64,000 nucleotides of DNA from NCBI GenBank assembly GCA_963691815.1, contig OY829661.1, positions 24,306,500 to 24,370,499 on the forward strand, in the 5' to 3' direction. This document shows positions 28,890-41,690 of this stretch, in pieces. The stretch comes from Echiichthys vipera. Lineage: Eukaryota > Chordata > Actinopteri > Perciformes > Trachinidae. The first letter of the stretch is position 1, and each line of letters opens with the position of its first letter. The translations under genes and the position numbers were made by a program. Under the pieces are notes generated by a model that saw only the letters and a program-made list of their open reading frames with translations, was not told the origin of the DNA and did not search any database.

Positions 28890-29105
28890 AAACAAAGGGT
28901 TAGGGAGAGATCGTGGGTGGGGTTGAAACACAAGACAAATGGAACATGAACAGCGGTCTCCTGGGTGAAAATCCTGTGTTTTGGTTGACCTATCCAACAC
29001 TCAAACCTCCTCCTTACACAGACTTCTGCCACCCCTCTGGAGAACTTAAACTTTGCGTTCAATATTGCCACTGAAGGGTTTACATTTCAAAGCCTGGTGC
29101 TTTTT
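28890..29105 (+). repeat. Interspersed repeat family 5, copy 2
   Basis: TCCTGGGTGAAAATCCTGTG, GGTTGACCTATCCAACACTC, CACAGACTTCTGCCACCCCT and CAATATTGCCACTGAAGGGT parallel the copy at 15,560-15,812. Confidence 0.6.
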
Positions 29106-29129
29106 TATACAGATGCTCAAAGCTTTTGG

Positions 29130-29575
29130 AGAAAGCAGGGTAACAAGGTGGACCCAAATGCAGACTACAGTTCAGGGCTGTGTTGGAAGAATGTAAGGGT
29201 ACAAGAGCTTGCAGAATCTTTAACACGCGGAGGTCAAAACCAGGAAGGCAGTCCTTACAAGGCAAACAAATCGACTGAGAATCATAAGTCCGCGACTCAA
29301 GCACAGGGTCAGGCAGATACAAGTCCAGGCAACAGAAGCTTGAAAGCCAAAGCCCATAACAAGACAACAATAAAGAAACTTTGTCATGGAGCGTGTGGAA
29401 AAGGTCCAGTTATAAGCAGCGGGGCTAATGAGAGAAAGTGGAAGCAGGTGGGAGTAGGCGGGGAAAGTCAGGTAACTGCAGGGCTGATGAGGAAAGTGGG
29501 AACAGGTGTGTATGTGGGTGGGGCGGTCAGATGATGAGGATAGGAGGGAAAGTCTGAGGACATCTAGTGGATGGA
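29130..29575. repeat. LTR-like purine-rich interspersed repeat, copy 2
   Basis: AACAAGGTGGACCCAAATGC, GGTCAGGCAGATACAAGTCC and GATGAGGAAAGTGGGAACAG give the texture of a fish LTR-type repeat and share motifs with 900-1,140. The 145-residue plus-strand frame covering it is low in complexity and is not taken as a gene. Confidence 0.45.
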
Positions 29576-30144
29576 AGGTGTATTTCAACGGTTTGGTTTG
29601 GGGAATAGGGCATGTTTCTGGAGAGGAGGGAAGGACTAAAGATATGTCAGTGTTTTGTTTACTTTTATTGTCCAAGTGACTAAAAAAATATCTCTTAGTG
29701 CAAGATTAAAAGACACACTTTCTAAGTGACTTTCAAACACTTGCTCCATGTATGTCATTTTGGCTTTGTGAGGAAAAAGGATTGAGGTCTCAATGCATCA
29801 AGCACATGGAAGGCTCATAACTCAATGAGGCAGAACTGGCTTTAGTGGTTTTCAGTGACATAGATGACTTTTACAGAGGCGCAATGATTCCATAAAAAAA
29901 AAGAAGCATTTACTCTGACATGTGTGAATGTACCATATATACTTACCTCGGTGGTCCGTGCAATGGACACTCTACATTTAGAGTTATATTATAATGTGAC
30001 CAACTATACAGTATGAGGTTTGGGTTTGATACGATGATCAGCTGTAGATTCAGCCGTTAAATCACATATGAGCTAACTTCCATGCAGTCTTTCTTGTATT
30101 TCTGAGATAGACATTATATATTGATTTTGCATACATTTCCCATA

Positions 30145-30361
30145 TTAAAGTTGTACTCCATAAGATTTGAGATACCTTGTTTTTAGCGCCCTCTATGGAT
30201 GTAATTGCAGGCGGGCCTGTTCTTTCAGAGCCCTCCATCTTGTCCCGTTCACGGTCACTATGTGTGTGTTGACAATTTGTTTTTTTATGCTCTTTTGTAA
30301 ACTTTATTGAAACACATCACCTCTCTACTTCCAGTACGTCCTCTATATGTTCCACTCTTAA

Positions 30362-30421
<60 letters not shown>

Positions 30422-30747
30422 GTTCCTATTAGACTTCTGCCCTTCCTAAAAGCCTGACTCAGAAGCTGGAATTTTCCCATTTCCGATTACAAGTGAGCGC
30501 AGCATAGCCGTTGGTGGCGATCTGGGCCGACAGACCGACCGCTGTCAGCAGCGTCACTAACATGGCGGCTTATTTACATTTAGCACGTGATTGTCGCCAC
30601 AGACACACACATATTGGAATACTCAGCAAAAAAAGGCAAGCATTAGTGAGTCATATGATCAGTCACCATTGTTTTAACTCACTATTTGATAGATATTAAC
30701 TTAAGAGGAAATTAAAAAGCTGGAAATCTTACGGAGTATAACTTTAA
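30145..30747 (+). mobile_element. TTAA-bounded MITE, family 1, copy 2
   Basis: It runs from TTAAAGTTGTACTCCATAAG to AAATCTTACGGAGTATAACTTTAA; the ends are inverse to each other with two mismatches over about 24 bp. It aligns throughout with 1,423-2,001 and carries an expanded (CA)n at 30,364-30,420 where copy 1 has only ACAAACACACA. Confidence 0.8.
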
Positions 30748-33700
30748 GATACATATATTAATCAGAAACTGTTCTAAGGAGCATTGTGATGATTTTAACC
30801 ATATAATGGCGCCCTGTTGCTGATAGAAGCTGGTCACAGAAACTGGATTGACTCCAATACAGAATAAAAGCCAGGTCACATCCAAGCAGCAATCTCCGGG
30901 GCTGAAAAATGAAGCAAACGTGGAAGTGGCAAAAACTGCAGTTCCTCGAGTGGCCACTTGAGGCTGACTCCAAAGGAGAGTCAGTCCCCATGTTGGAACT
31001 TTACAGCAGAAACAAACATGTTTACAGCCTGGTACAAAAACACATTTTGGTCTCTATAACTAATTTCCTTGTTCATGACAACAGTTTAAATCACCTGTTT
31101 AAATTACAGTATATTAAGGCTTAAAGTTATACACAATTAAGGGCATGGCTGCTATGAGCGTCCTCAAAAATGTGCATAGATTTACTTTGCACTGCAATTT
31201 CCATTGAAATTAATTTATTTTGCCACAAAATGTAGCAGTGTTAAATGCTGTTGGGATCTAGCCTTTACAATGTATTCACGGTGTCAGCAGGGGGCATTTC
31301 CAGGAAAGTGTGGGACAATATGTGACAGAGGTCAGGCTGAAGGAGCTTAGACCAGAAGCCATATTCTTATGAATCAGAAATGCAAAACCCACAACTGCTG
31401 TTTTTCTAATTCTAATATCCTGTTCTGTGTCGTGTGTCACTGTTACTTTAACTCCTTTGCTGTCACCTCTTTTGTTTTCTCTCTCTACTCCACTTCCATT
31501 GTGTCAGTCCATTTGAGACGTGTGGCTTTTTGTTTTGCTAAATCATCCTTTGGCTTCGGCATGGATGTTGAAACCAAAGGATGCGTGCAACATGTTGTAC
31601 GAGTCTGTGAAGACGGACAGGGGTTGTTTTTTTTTTTCTTTTTTCCCCTTGCTGTGCTATAGAGGCCTGCGAGGACCACCAAAGATGTCAACTTCAAACT
31701 CAAATTAATTAAAATCTCGAGGATGATCCAATTCGTCTCACATCAACTACAGGTTTCTGTTCCTCTTTTTGGTTCTGTGAGCATTTACTGTTAAGCGCTA
31801 GTTCACATATCTTCACATGCACTAAAAAGAGCTTGAATCCCAAAGGCTCAGTGATGGTCATGGGAATCTGAAGCTGCACATAGAACGTAAACTCCCAGTG
31901 GCAGTCTGATGAGAGTCCTCTGGCTCTGAACATGTACAGTATAATTTGTGAAGCTGTTGGCCCGGTCACTTCAGAGGGAATGTAACTCTGTCTCACGCAC
32001 AGTTTCGGGGTACAAAGACGAAACATGAGGTGCCGGGAGGCAGAAAAGGGGATACTAAAGACGTAAAGGTGAAGATCCTGTGCCTTCATTTAACAGCTGA
32101 AGTTTTGAAAGCCCAGTGCATATAAAAGCCTGCCATCAACACATATAATCTCTTAGCTGAGCCCATTGAAAGCTGGGTCCCAGGGGTTAATTCTCCCATC
32201 ACTCCATGTTTGAATCAACTCCTGACTCACATTGAGATGAAAGTCACAGAGTCCCAGGACCGAGCCCGGACTCCGAAGGCCCGCTGATTCTGGACGACTG
32301 GAGCGGATTATTGCATGTTCGTCTCGTCGGACCTCCATCGGGACAGGGAAACTGAAAAGAAAAACAATAATTAGAGATAATTGCTTGTGTCCAAACACGG
32401 GCGTTAAAGCCCTCCTCCCTCCCATCTCCTTTCGTAGTATGTGAGGTGGAATGAAAGGGACACCCCCCTGTTTTGACAGCTGGGCAGGCGAACATAATTT
32501 GTGACAGCTGAACTGAAACGTCTTTAACCGCAGGGACAGACACAGAGAGAGAGAGAAGGAGTTGGGGCTGGGAGAGAAATGGTGAGAGAAATAGGGAAGA
32601 TCAGTAGGAGAGGTCCTGCCCAAAAGAAAAGAAGAAGATGTCAAAGGATGGAAAGAGAAAGAGAGAGAGAATGAGACGTTATGCAGAGGGGTGGGATTTC
32701 CGAAGAAAAGGATGAGGGAGGTTAAAAGGGGGGAAATTTGTCACACACCATAAACTCTGAAGAGAGGTAGAATTTAAAATAACCCACGGAAAAGAGTGGA
32801 CAAGAGACGGCTTAACATCAAATGCATGCAAGTGGAAATGAGAATATCTGAACAACAGAGCTCGGCTGAGCATGGTGTCATGCCAGGTTTGACACATTGG
32901 GTTAATTTGCTGCTCCCTGGAGGTGACCCTTGAACTTCGGGGACACGGGGTCAAATTGAGCTCAAAGTGAGACAGCCAAAATCATGTTAGTCTGAGGAGC
33001 GGGGTCACGGGTCAGCACTGAGATTCTCAGTATATAGGCCAAAACAAGGACCATATGTGGACGGAAACACATTTGAAACAAAAATAAGTCACGATTTTCC
33101 GTCCTCACTCGTCTTTTTTTCCCCCCCTTTCCTTCTTCGCCTCTCCTCCCGCCCCGAAACATGTCGACCCACCGCAGACTTTCCGCCCCTAATTCAATAA
33201 AGTCATAAATACCACCGTAACAGCAAATTGACATAATGTTGGCCGCATGCCCTTTAAATTGTCAGTGACAGAAGTTTTCCCAGAGGTGAAATATTAATAC
33301 AAACACAGGATTTCTTTTCCAAAATACCCAGCTCCCAAATTCTCCCGTGTTTACTTTTCTCCGCGCTCCTAATTTCTGTTAGTGTGAAATGTTATACTCA
33401 GTGTTGCATTCACTGACAGGGGAGGAATGGAAACCTGGGAGCCGGGAGAGTAATCCTTATGGGGCATCGCTCAGCCAAATAAGTAAGTCTCTGTCCTTTC
33501 AGTTTCATTTCATTTGACCAAGAAAGCTCCTTTCACCATGTGGGGAGTAAATCACTGATTAATCACCACTCACACGGTAAATAAACCGACCATTAATAAC
33601 GTCTCACTATTTGCTTTGTGTTGCAGTTGCTTTCACTGCTGCATCAGATAGTCACAAAATATCATTTCCCCCAGAATATATTCACTATCACATGATTGTA

Positions 33701-34841
33701 TTAACATAGTCTCCGCAGCGTGTCGGGCTGTTGATGGATTAGTGAGAAAACATGAGCACAAGGTTCATGTGAGAATGAGGTTGTGAGGATTAATGCTGTT
33801 AATGTTGGTTTTGTGAATGGTCAGCACATTTGATACGAGCAGATGTGTCTTCTATGAATGGGTCTGTTATGACACTTTAATCTTTTTGATCTCCTTTCAT
33901 CTAAATATGTAATTATTGTTAGGTTTATTAAAGTGTTTAAGCCTGGCGTTATTCGTTCTTATTATTGTTATTATTCATATTCTCCTTTTTTTAATCTGTT
34001 ACCATAAATGATAAATAAAACATAATTGATCCTTGGGGGGAATTCACAAGTTACAGGAGCACAGACAATAAATAATAAAAAATAAAATAAGAAATTAAAG
34101 AAATTACAGATATATATTTATATTAGAAATATACCATTAATATACCAATCACATAATATCATAACATGAATTACAATACTAAAAATATCTGGTGATAAAA
34201 TGCAATATAAAGAAAATAGATATTAGTACTTTTTATACTTCTACTCCCATATTAATAATAAAAATAAGGGTAATATATAATCAGGGACGAGGTGCGCGTG
34301 TTGTTGTAAAGTGCTTCTTCCATTTGTTACGTAATTTAAAAAAGAAGCTTGATCAAAAGTTACATTTGACTTCTCAGTGGTTGATTCAATCCCAACATGT
34401 GACTCATTTGATGATAAAATATCATTTCCATAAATGAGCATATATTAATTTCTGTATTTTGGTTTCAGTTTTTATACCAATTTGGCACCGGCACCCATCG
34501 TGTGATCTTAATAAAAGTCTTTATTTATATTTATATATAAGTGCAGAATGTCACAAAGTGCATCGACATCACAAGTATCTTATTAAGAGTTAAACGATAT
34601 AAATATAGACGTCCATAATTCCTGTGTATTCTTATCTTTTAACCCATATGTGCAAAATCTGACGTACCCTCGTCTTGTTGGGTACCACTGCTCTCTCTTG
34701 TTGCCACACTGTTTGCAGCTGTGTGCAGCACTAACTACCCATGCAAAATGTCCCCTTGGAGACAACTCAGTATTCATTATCATATCTTGCATAGTTATAA
34801 TTAAAAAATAAATCAAATTAAAAAGGCAGCTCATTTTGAGT

Positions 34842-34843
<2 letters not shown>
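30748..34843. other. Gene-free block, mostly unique
   Basis: No transposon was recognised. The open frames at 31,709-32,089, 32,153-32,644 and 32,962-33,234 lack family motifs. The stretch 32,100-33,560 is GC-balanced and repeat-free and is a candidate for conserved non-coding sequence. From 33,900 to 34,600 it turns strongly AT-rich. Confidence 0.35.
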
Positions 34844-34880
<37 letters not shown>

Positions 34881-34916
34881 GTGAGAGAGAGAGGGAAAGA
34901 GAGAGAGAGCGAGAGC

Positions 34917-34974
<58 letters not shown>

Positions 34975-35031
34975 AAGAGAGGGAAAGAGAGAGAGAGCGA
35001 GAGCGAGAGAGAGACAGAGAGAGAGAGGGAG
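34844..35031. repeat. (GA)n-rich purine tract
   Basis: About 190 bp of GAGA with GGGA, GCGA and GACA interruptions. It includes a duplicated internal segment (AGAGAGGGAAAGAGAGAGAG followed by AGCGAGAGCGAGAGAGAGA occurs twice). Confidence 0.97.
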
Positions 35032-35657
35032 ATCCAAAGTTTAAGAGCGACAAACTTCAGTAGGAGTGGAACTTTCCATTTGCTTTGGTCGGTTTTTAAT
35101 CTTTCGCCTTGTGCACTTTGCGGCTTGGAAAGTACTTTTTTCTTTTTTTAAATTAAAAAAAAAAACCCTCTGTAGCTGTTCAGTTTTATTTTTCATGTCA
35201 GTTCATGTTGAATCACACAACCCTGAGAGCCCATTGTGCGATACAAACAGATTCTGTGACACATGAGTCTGCATGTGTCAATGAAATCTACTCTATAACA
35301 TCCCACACTTAAACTTGTTAAAGTAATATATATAATTCTCATGAGCACTGAAGGCCCCTTATCATGTACAAAATGAAATACTGCGCGTGAACGTGACCGT
35401 CTCGGAACTCTTTTTCCACATGACATGTCCTCCTGCGGTGTGACAGAGCACTGACCCTTACGGAAGACACATGTAATTGCACTCAGAGTAAATCCACTGT
35501 GGTTGCCCTCGTAACACATACTATACGCTTTATTTCCAATGGTGCAGCAGATGAAGGTGAACTCACTATGCTCTCCGCGAATGAGCTGAACACCTGCTCC
35601 CCAGAGGTGAGCCGGGAAGGAGAGTTGGGCCGTAAAATATTGTGAGGGGAAAGTTAT

Positions 35658-35716
35658 TAGAGAGAGAGAGGGAGGGAGGGAGAGAGAGAGAGAGGGAGAG
35701 AGAGAGAGGGAGAGAT
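35658..35716. repeat. (GA)n/(GGGA)n purine tract
   Basis: About 59 bp of mixed GAGA and GGGA units. Confidence 0.95.
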
Positions 35717-35794
35717 GACTTTATCATACAATTGTTGGCTTACAGTCAATAAAAAGAGGAAAAATGACTTGATTGTAGCTGACAGTTACAGCTG

Positions 35795-35796
<2 letters not shown>

Positions 35797-35840
<44 letters not shown>

Positions 35841-35972
35841 TGTGTGTTTTCCAGGCAAGTCAGTGGGTATTTGCATACGTAAGAGTGTCTCCAAGTAACT
35901 GCACGTACCTGTGTGTTTGCTTGTGCATGTGGTGTGTGTTAAAGAGAAGTGGAATTGTGTTTTACTCTGTGT

Positions 35973-36068
<96 letters not shown>

Positions 36069-36190
36069 CCCAGCTCCAGACGAGGATGAGTATGTAAATT
36101 GGTTATTATGCTGAGGAGGTCTGCAAATCATTTCCTGTGGGCTGACTATTTATCAAATGCCTTCTCTCGCAAACTTGTCTGCCTGTGTGT

Positions 36191-36225
<35 letters not shown>
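35797..36225. repeat. Cluster of three (TG)n microsatellites
   Basis: TG tracts at 35,797-35,848, 35,969-36,065 and 36,184-36,225, separated by unique sequence that is itself TG-enriched. Confidence 0.97.
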
Positions 36226-36228
<3 letters not shown>

Positions 36229-37307
36229 AAGCTAGAAGTAGAGAGACTAAAAAACGAGAAGTTTGTTTTCCCTGCGTTTTAAGGATAAATAAAAGAAGCT
36301 GATAATTTGCATTTTCCAGCCCTTTCCCCACCAGACAAAGCACAATAAAAGTGTGAGGACTTTAATGTGAAGGTGACAAACCAATCCAATCAATGTCAAG
36401 AGTGTCTGTACCAAAACAGAGGAAAACGCATGAATGCATGTGTGCTGTGTGTGTGTGTGTGAGAGAGAGGGAGAGAGAGTCTCTGAGTGCATGTGAGTTC
36501 ACACTGCATGTGCGTCTGCGACCAGTAAACTCCTTACCTTTCATGCACAGACACAGACCTGCTCGCTGGGTGGTGACACTGCTGGCGAGCGAACTGAAAG
36601 CTGCAAACGACAAAAGCTGGAACAACAGGAAGATAATTCAGATTGGATTGGTCTCACGTGTTCTTCATAAACAACAAAGTTTTCCTGTGCCTCCAGCGTG
36701 TTTTCCTGCAAACATGGAATCCATTTGTCCCTTGTCTTCATGCCCTGGAGTTGCACAGGCTCCTACGTATTGTAGCAACACACACACACACACACACTGA
36801 AATGAAAGCAGGCACACAGAGCGAGCCCACCACTGTGGCACCGGGCTCTTTTGATATACTGTCGGGTTATTTTGAAAGCAGCCACTTTAAGCTGCTAAAA
36901 ATAATCAGTCGGAGAGGAATATGTGAATGAGGCTCGCCAGATCTGACCCCCCCCCCCCACCCCACACACACACACACACACACACACCCCACCCCGACAA
37001 AACACTGTCCTGACAGAAGCCTGTGTCCTTTAATGTCATTTTGGTGAAACGTTTTGCTCACATACAGCCAATTCAGCACATGCATGGGACATTTTCAAAG
37101 GGACGCTCCACTCAAATAAAAGAAAACTTACTTTCTCGTTTTTACCTCTGGAGTCAAACCATGAGGAGAGCAGGAGTTTTATTTGTCCACGATTTAAGAT
37201 ATTTTCATTTGTTCCTGATATTTCTATACAGGGGGAGTAAATGGAGCAGTGGTACTCACATTAATAAAAAATAAAATATACATTTAAGAAAAATTAACAG
37301 CAATGTG

Positions 37308-37570
37308 CAGCAGTTCCCAACCTGTGGGTCGGGCCCTATGACTCACAAGATGATCAAACCAGGCACAAAATTAAAATGTGTTAATTAATAAAGCTATGTA
37401 AGATCATGTTTACACTTTTCTCTAACCTCTGCAAACCTCTGAAACGTTTTCAAGTGAAACATCTAAGAAGAGACTCCCATACTCCTCACAAGGTATATAC
37501 ACCGATCCTGCTACAAGAGGGCACAAGCACTTTGAAATTAAAAAGCAAAAACCAGTTTGGGAACCACTGC
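37308..37570. mobile_element. hAT-like MITE
   Basis: The left CAGCAGTTCCCAACCTG and the right TTTGGGAACCACTGC are imperfect inverted repeats of the CAGTGGTTCCCAA type typical of hAT elements. The 263-bp interior is non-coding apart from a chance frame. No 8-bp duplication could be matched. Confidence 0.6.
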
Positions 37571-38130
37571 CCAGGCGGGAGAGAGGTAAGCAGTAACATT
37601 TATTAATTTTTGTAATTTAGGTAAACAACACTTTAATGGAAGCTAATGCAAAAAAAAAAGGCATTGCTTAATTCACTTGATAAGTCTGTAGGTTAGCAAC
37701 TAAGAAATAAGTAACTCATGTTGATATTGTTATATGGCTGTTCATAATACCATCAACTTAATTATATATACTATGATATATCGCTTTACTTTAGCTGTTA
37801 TACTGTTATAGTGATGTATTATATATTACATATTACAGTACTGCCTTTCTCTCACTATGTTACATTGACTCTTGTATGGTATTTTATTAATTCAGAGAAA
37901 CACTGTGAACTATTACTGACAATATCATATATATTATGTGGTTGACAGCGTTTACATATATACCTGTTGACTCACAGCACTGTCACGTTGTGTCCAAATA
38001 CTCTTATATTGTGTATAGTTTTTGTTTGATGTACCTCTTATTGTTAATGTGTTCTTTATTTAATATCTGTATTTATTTCTCTTGTTTCTGTTGTAACAAA
38101 CAAAATCAATAAAGGTCTTATCTTAAATTA

Positions 38131-38194
38131 CCTTATCTCATCTTATCTTATCTTATCTTATCTTATCATATCTTATCTTATCTTATCTTATCTA
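38131..38194. repeat. (TTATC)n pentanucleotide repeat
   Basis: About 12 units with three one-base variants. It is immediately preceded by AAAATCAATAAAGGTCTTAT, a retroelement-tail-like sequence. Confidence 0.9.
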
Positions 38195-39064
38195 ATGTGC
38201 AACATGTTACTAACTTTACTTTAAATTAACTGAAACATTTCTAAGATAATAGACGACCTGTCAGACTACATTTTGTGGAAATGTGAATAAAAGATTTGCT
38301 TTGCAATATTTATCTTTTAAGGAATAACAGTCCTGTAGTGTTTGGGATTTGAAGACTTCCCTTGGCGTAAACAACAGTGTGAAATGAGACGGTTTGATGC
38401 TGCAACAAGAGGAACAGTGCATGATTAAAGCTTAAACGAATACGCGTGTGTGTGTGTGTGTGTGTTGATTGAAAGGTTTGACAAACTGCTGCAACAAAAC
38501 CAACTCCAAACCTTTTCCCTTTGTACGCTTTTCTACACTGTCAGCCATGACATGTTGTAGCTTTTCATCAGTCAAAACAAAGCCTCTTGTTGAGTGTAGA
38601 ATATCCTCCACAATGAGCTCAAGTTACCGTCCAAACACCAACTTCAACTGTTTGTGAGTTGCGGAGACCGAGCCTCCCCAGTCTTATTAGCACGCACCAT
38701 ATGGGAGTACGGTGGTGTAACAATGCAAACACAATGCAGAGCCAGGTCGGTGCTAATTGCTCTGGTGGAATCATGATTCCCAGGGATTATCTGACCCTTT
38801 GGTATTTTTGATTTCAAAAGGAAAATGCCATCTCAGATGTAGTTTCCAAATCCGTCCACAAATGTTTAGCTGGGAGCACATGTGGTTTAGTGAAAGGGCC
38901 TCCAGCTCAGGCCCTCCCTGCACAATCCAACCACTTTAGTGGCCTCACAATGCACGCTCGTCCTGCACAACACGTGACAAAAACACACACACACACGGGT
39001 TTAGAGAGAGTTGGTCCAGTCCAGCAGGGATGCATAAGGAAAGGAAAAACACCTGTTGCCTTCA

Positions 39065-39137
39065 GAAAGAGAGAGAGAGAGAGGGAGAGAGGGAGAGAGG
39101 GAGAGAGAGAGAAACAGAGAGACACAGGGAGAGAGAA

Positions 39138-39172
<35 letters not shown>

Positions 39173-39275
39173 AGGAGAGAGGGAGAGAGAGACAGAGAGA
39201 GAGGGAGAGAGGGAGGGAGAGACAGAGTAAGGGGGAGAAAGAGAGGGAGTAAGCAAGAGAGAGAGAGAGGGAGAC

Positions 39276-39314
<39 letters not shown>

Positions 39315-39630
39315 AGAAGAATTCCTTTATTTGTCCCTCAATGGGGAAATTAAGGAGAGAGAGAGAGAGGGAGAGAAAGAGAGAGAGAGACAGAGAGAGA
39401 AAGAGAGAAAGAGAGAGGGAGAGAGAGAGAGAAAGAGAGAGAAAGAGAAAGAGAGAGAGAAACAGACAGACACACAGAGAGAGAGAGACAGAGAGAGAAA
39501 GAGAGAAAGAGAGAGAGAGAGAGACAGAAAGAGAGAGAGAGAGAGAAACAGACAGACACACACACAGAGACAGACAGACAGAAAGAGAGAGACAGAGAGA
39601 GAGAGACAGACAGAGAGAGAGAAAGAGAGA
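39065..39630. repeat. Long (GA)n purine tract, about 565 bp
   Basis: GAGA/GGGA/GACA/GAAA units, broken once at 39,315-39,354 by AATTCCTTTATTTGTCCCTC followed by AATGGGGAAATTAA (a retroelement 3'-tail motif on the minus strand). It creates several Arg-Glu and Ser-Leu open frames up to 193 codons, none of them genes. Confidence 0.97.
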
Positions 39631-40272
39631 TATTTAACGTCATAGCCTAAACTCATGAGCTGTGTGTGTTGTTTATTCGTAGAGGAGTTGATCCACCTCC
39701 TTCTATAAATCATCATGCATTAGGACGTAATTGTTTTAAGGTGCCAAATAATTATAACAAGTTTTTTTTGTACATAACTGTAAATAATTGATTGTTACTG
39801 CTGTTTTGTAAAAGGCTCCCCAGCTGTAAATAACACAGCGGTTCCCCTTGTTATTAACCGCAGCATCACCGCTTCTCACACCCTCACCCGTATCCACAAC
39901 CTCCAGACTCATATCAGCACCCACGCTCTCTCCCCTCCTCCTCTCTTTCATTTCAGAGTTGTTATCGTTCAACATGTTCCGTAATACTTCCATAAATCGT
40001 CTCCAGTGCTCCAGCACGGTGCATAATAAGGGGCCCTGCCGGCCACCCGCGCTTTACTGTGCCGTAAAAGTAATGAAAGTCATATTGCGCTGCGGTTGCA
40101 GGTCTGCAGGCGAGCGGCGCAAGTTTGAAGGAGGTCCCGGGATGTTTTTTTGGAAATTGCTATGAATTTAAAAAATTGGGAAAGTTGTGTGGAGTGCGCG
40201 TGCTTTTTTGGGAGGAAAGCCGGTGGTTAATTTGGGGGGGATTGGAGCAAGTGCTGAAGAGGGGGAGGGGGG

Positions 40273-40307
<35 letters not shown>

Positions 40308-41620
40308 ACACATCATTTTAGTTATGGAGTCAATATTTACCGAGCCTACAGGGACTTGTCATCTCTCCTCCAAATAAAAAGAAGATTAACTCAGTTAAAA
40401 CAATTTTTTTCCGCTGCTCAGACTTATTTTTTTATTCATGAAGAATCCGGAACAGGTTTTTTTTTTCTTTTTTACTAAATATTTGCTTCTAGTCCTGGAA
40501 ATATGTGATTTTTAATGCACATTAATATCACTTCTAGGGCAGAATTTGGACCGGGACTGGAAGGATAAAAAGTTAAACAAATAAATAAAGTTTAAATAAA
40601 CGTTTCCCCCCAAAAAGCCAGTGATTAAATGATTAAATCCTAATTAAATGCATCATTTCATGTTATTTAAACAATTCACGAATACATTCATAAACATAAA
40701 TAATGATTTCCCCTGTTTTTTGTTGTTGTTGTTGTTTTCTTCTTAATGCGTTGACTGTAAATCGACATTAGTGCGTGAAATGACAACGCCACCTCTGCAC
40801 AATACAAGTCAATTGAGACTAAATGGCGTAAAATTACACGCAAAAAATCACGAAATGCGTTGTAATAATACGCGAAATGGCTTAAGAAATAGCGTCTCAT
40901 TCAGACGCCTTTTGGTGATACCAGGCTGATCGACGCGACCCGCTGTTTAACTATGTAACACTGCATACAGACGTGTTTTCTGTGCGTACACTTCATTAAT
41001 TCAGCCTGATTTGTTGTTTTATTAAATGTAAATATCCAAATAAGATTAACAGAGCATTAGTTCGTAAAGAAAATAGGCTTACAGAGATGGTAGGCCTCAT
41101 TAACTCACAACAAAGATGTTTTAGACGCAAATAAAATTAAGATAAAGATGAATAACATTTAAATTTAATGCAATAAACGGCAGTGACGGACAGGGACGTT
41201 TTAAGACTTGATTTAACAAAAGAAAAGACTGTTGAATCCATTAAACCACCAATCTTTTGTAGTAGTATTCATATTAATATGCAGTTTAAGAGTTTATGTT
41301 GAACTTTCATTGATCCTCCGTGGGGACCCGGTTGTTGCTGCAGCAGTAAAGCGCAGATAAACACATGCACCGGCCTAAAGGTCTAGTTTACAGTTGTAGT
41401 TCTGCCCTGATCCCTGTGAAAACCACCTGACCCGACCGGTGAGAGAAGGTGTATTGATTTCCTCAGTGTTTCTGCCCCCGTGTGGTGCAGCGACACTGGT
41501 TTATCCTGCAAACACAACCGACAGTAAACGCCTCAGCACAACTATTACATATAATCCTGCAGGAAAATAGAAATAAACAGGACTCTTCAAATGAATCTGA
41601 GTGGATTACAAGCTTTATTA
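39631..41620. other. No gene seen
   Basis: AT-rich unique sequence with the small CA tract at 40,273-40,312. The plus-strand frame 39,848-40,165 has no recognised motif. Confidence 0.4.
40273..40312. repeat. (CA)n microsatellite
   Basis: Short CA tract with one TC interruption. Confidence 0.95.
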
Positions 41621-41622
41621 TT

Positions 41623-41625
41623 ACC

Positions 41626-41668
<43 letters not shown>

Positions 41669-41690
41669 AGTAGTAATAGTAGTAGTAGTC
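41623..41690. repeat. (ATT)n followed by (AGT)n trinucleotide repeats
   Basis: About 14 ATT units followed by TAGTAGTAATAGTAGTAGTAG. Confidence 0.95.

Noticed and set aside
29097..29534. 145-codon plus-strand frame
   Set aside because: It lies within an LTR-like repeat that has a related copy at 0.9 kb and shows no protein family resemblance.
32153..32644. 163-codon minus-strand frame
   Set aside because: Low-complexity Ser/Leu stretches and no recognisable domain. Overlapping frames are equally open.
39056..39637. 193-codon Arg/Glu-rich and 186-codon Ser/Leu-rich frames
   Set aside because: Products of the GA microsatellite; any frame in it is open.
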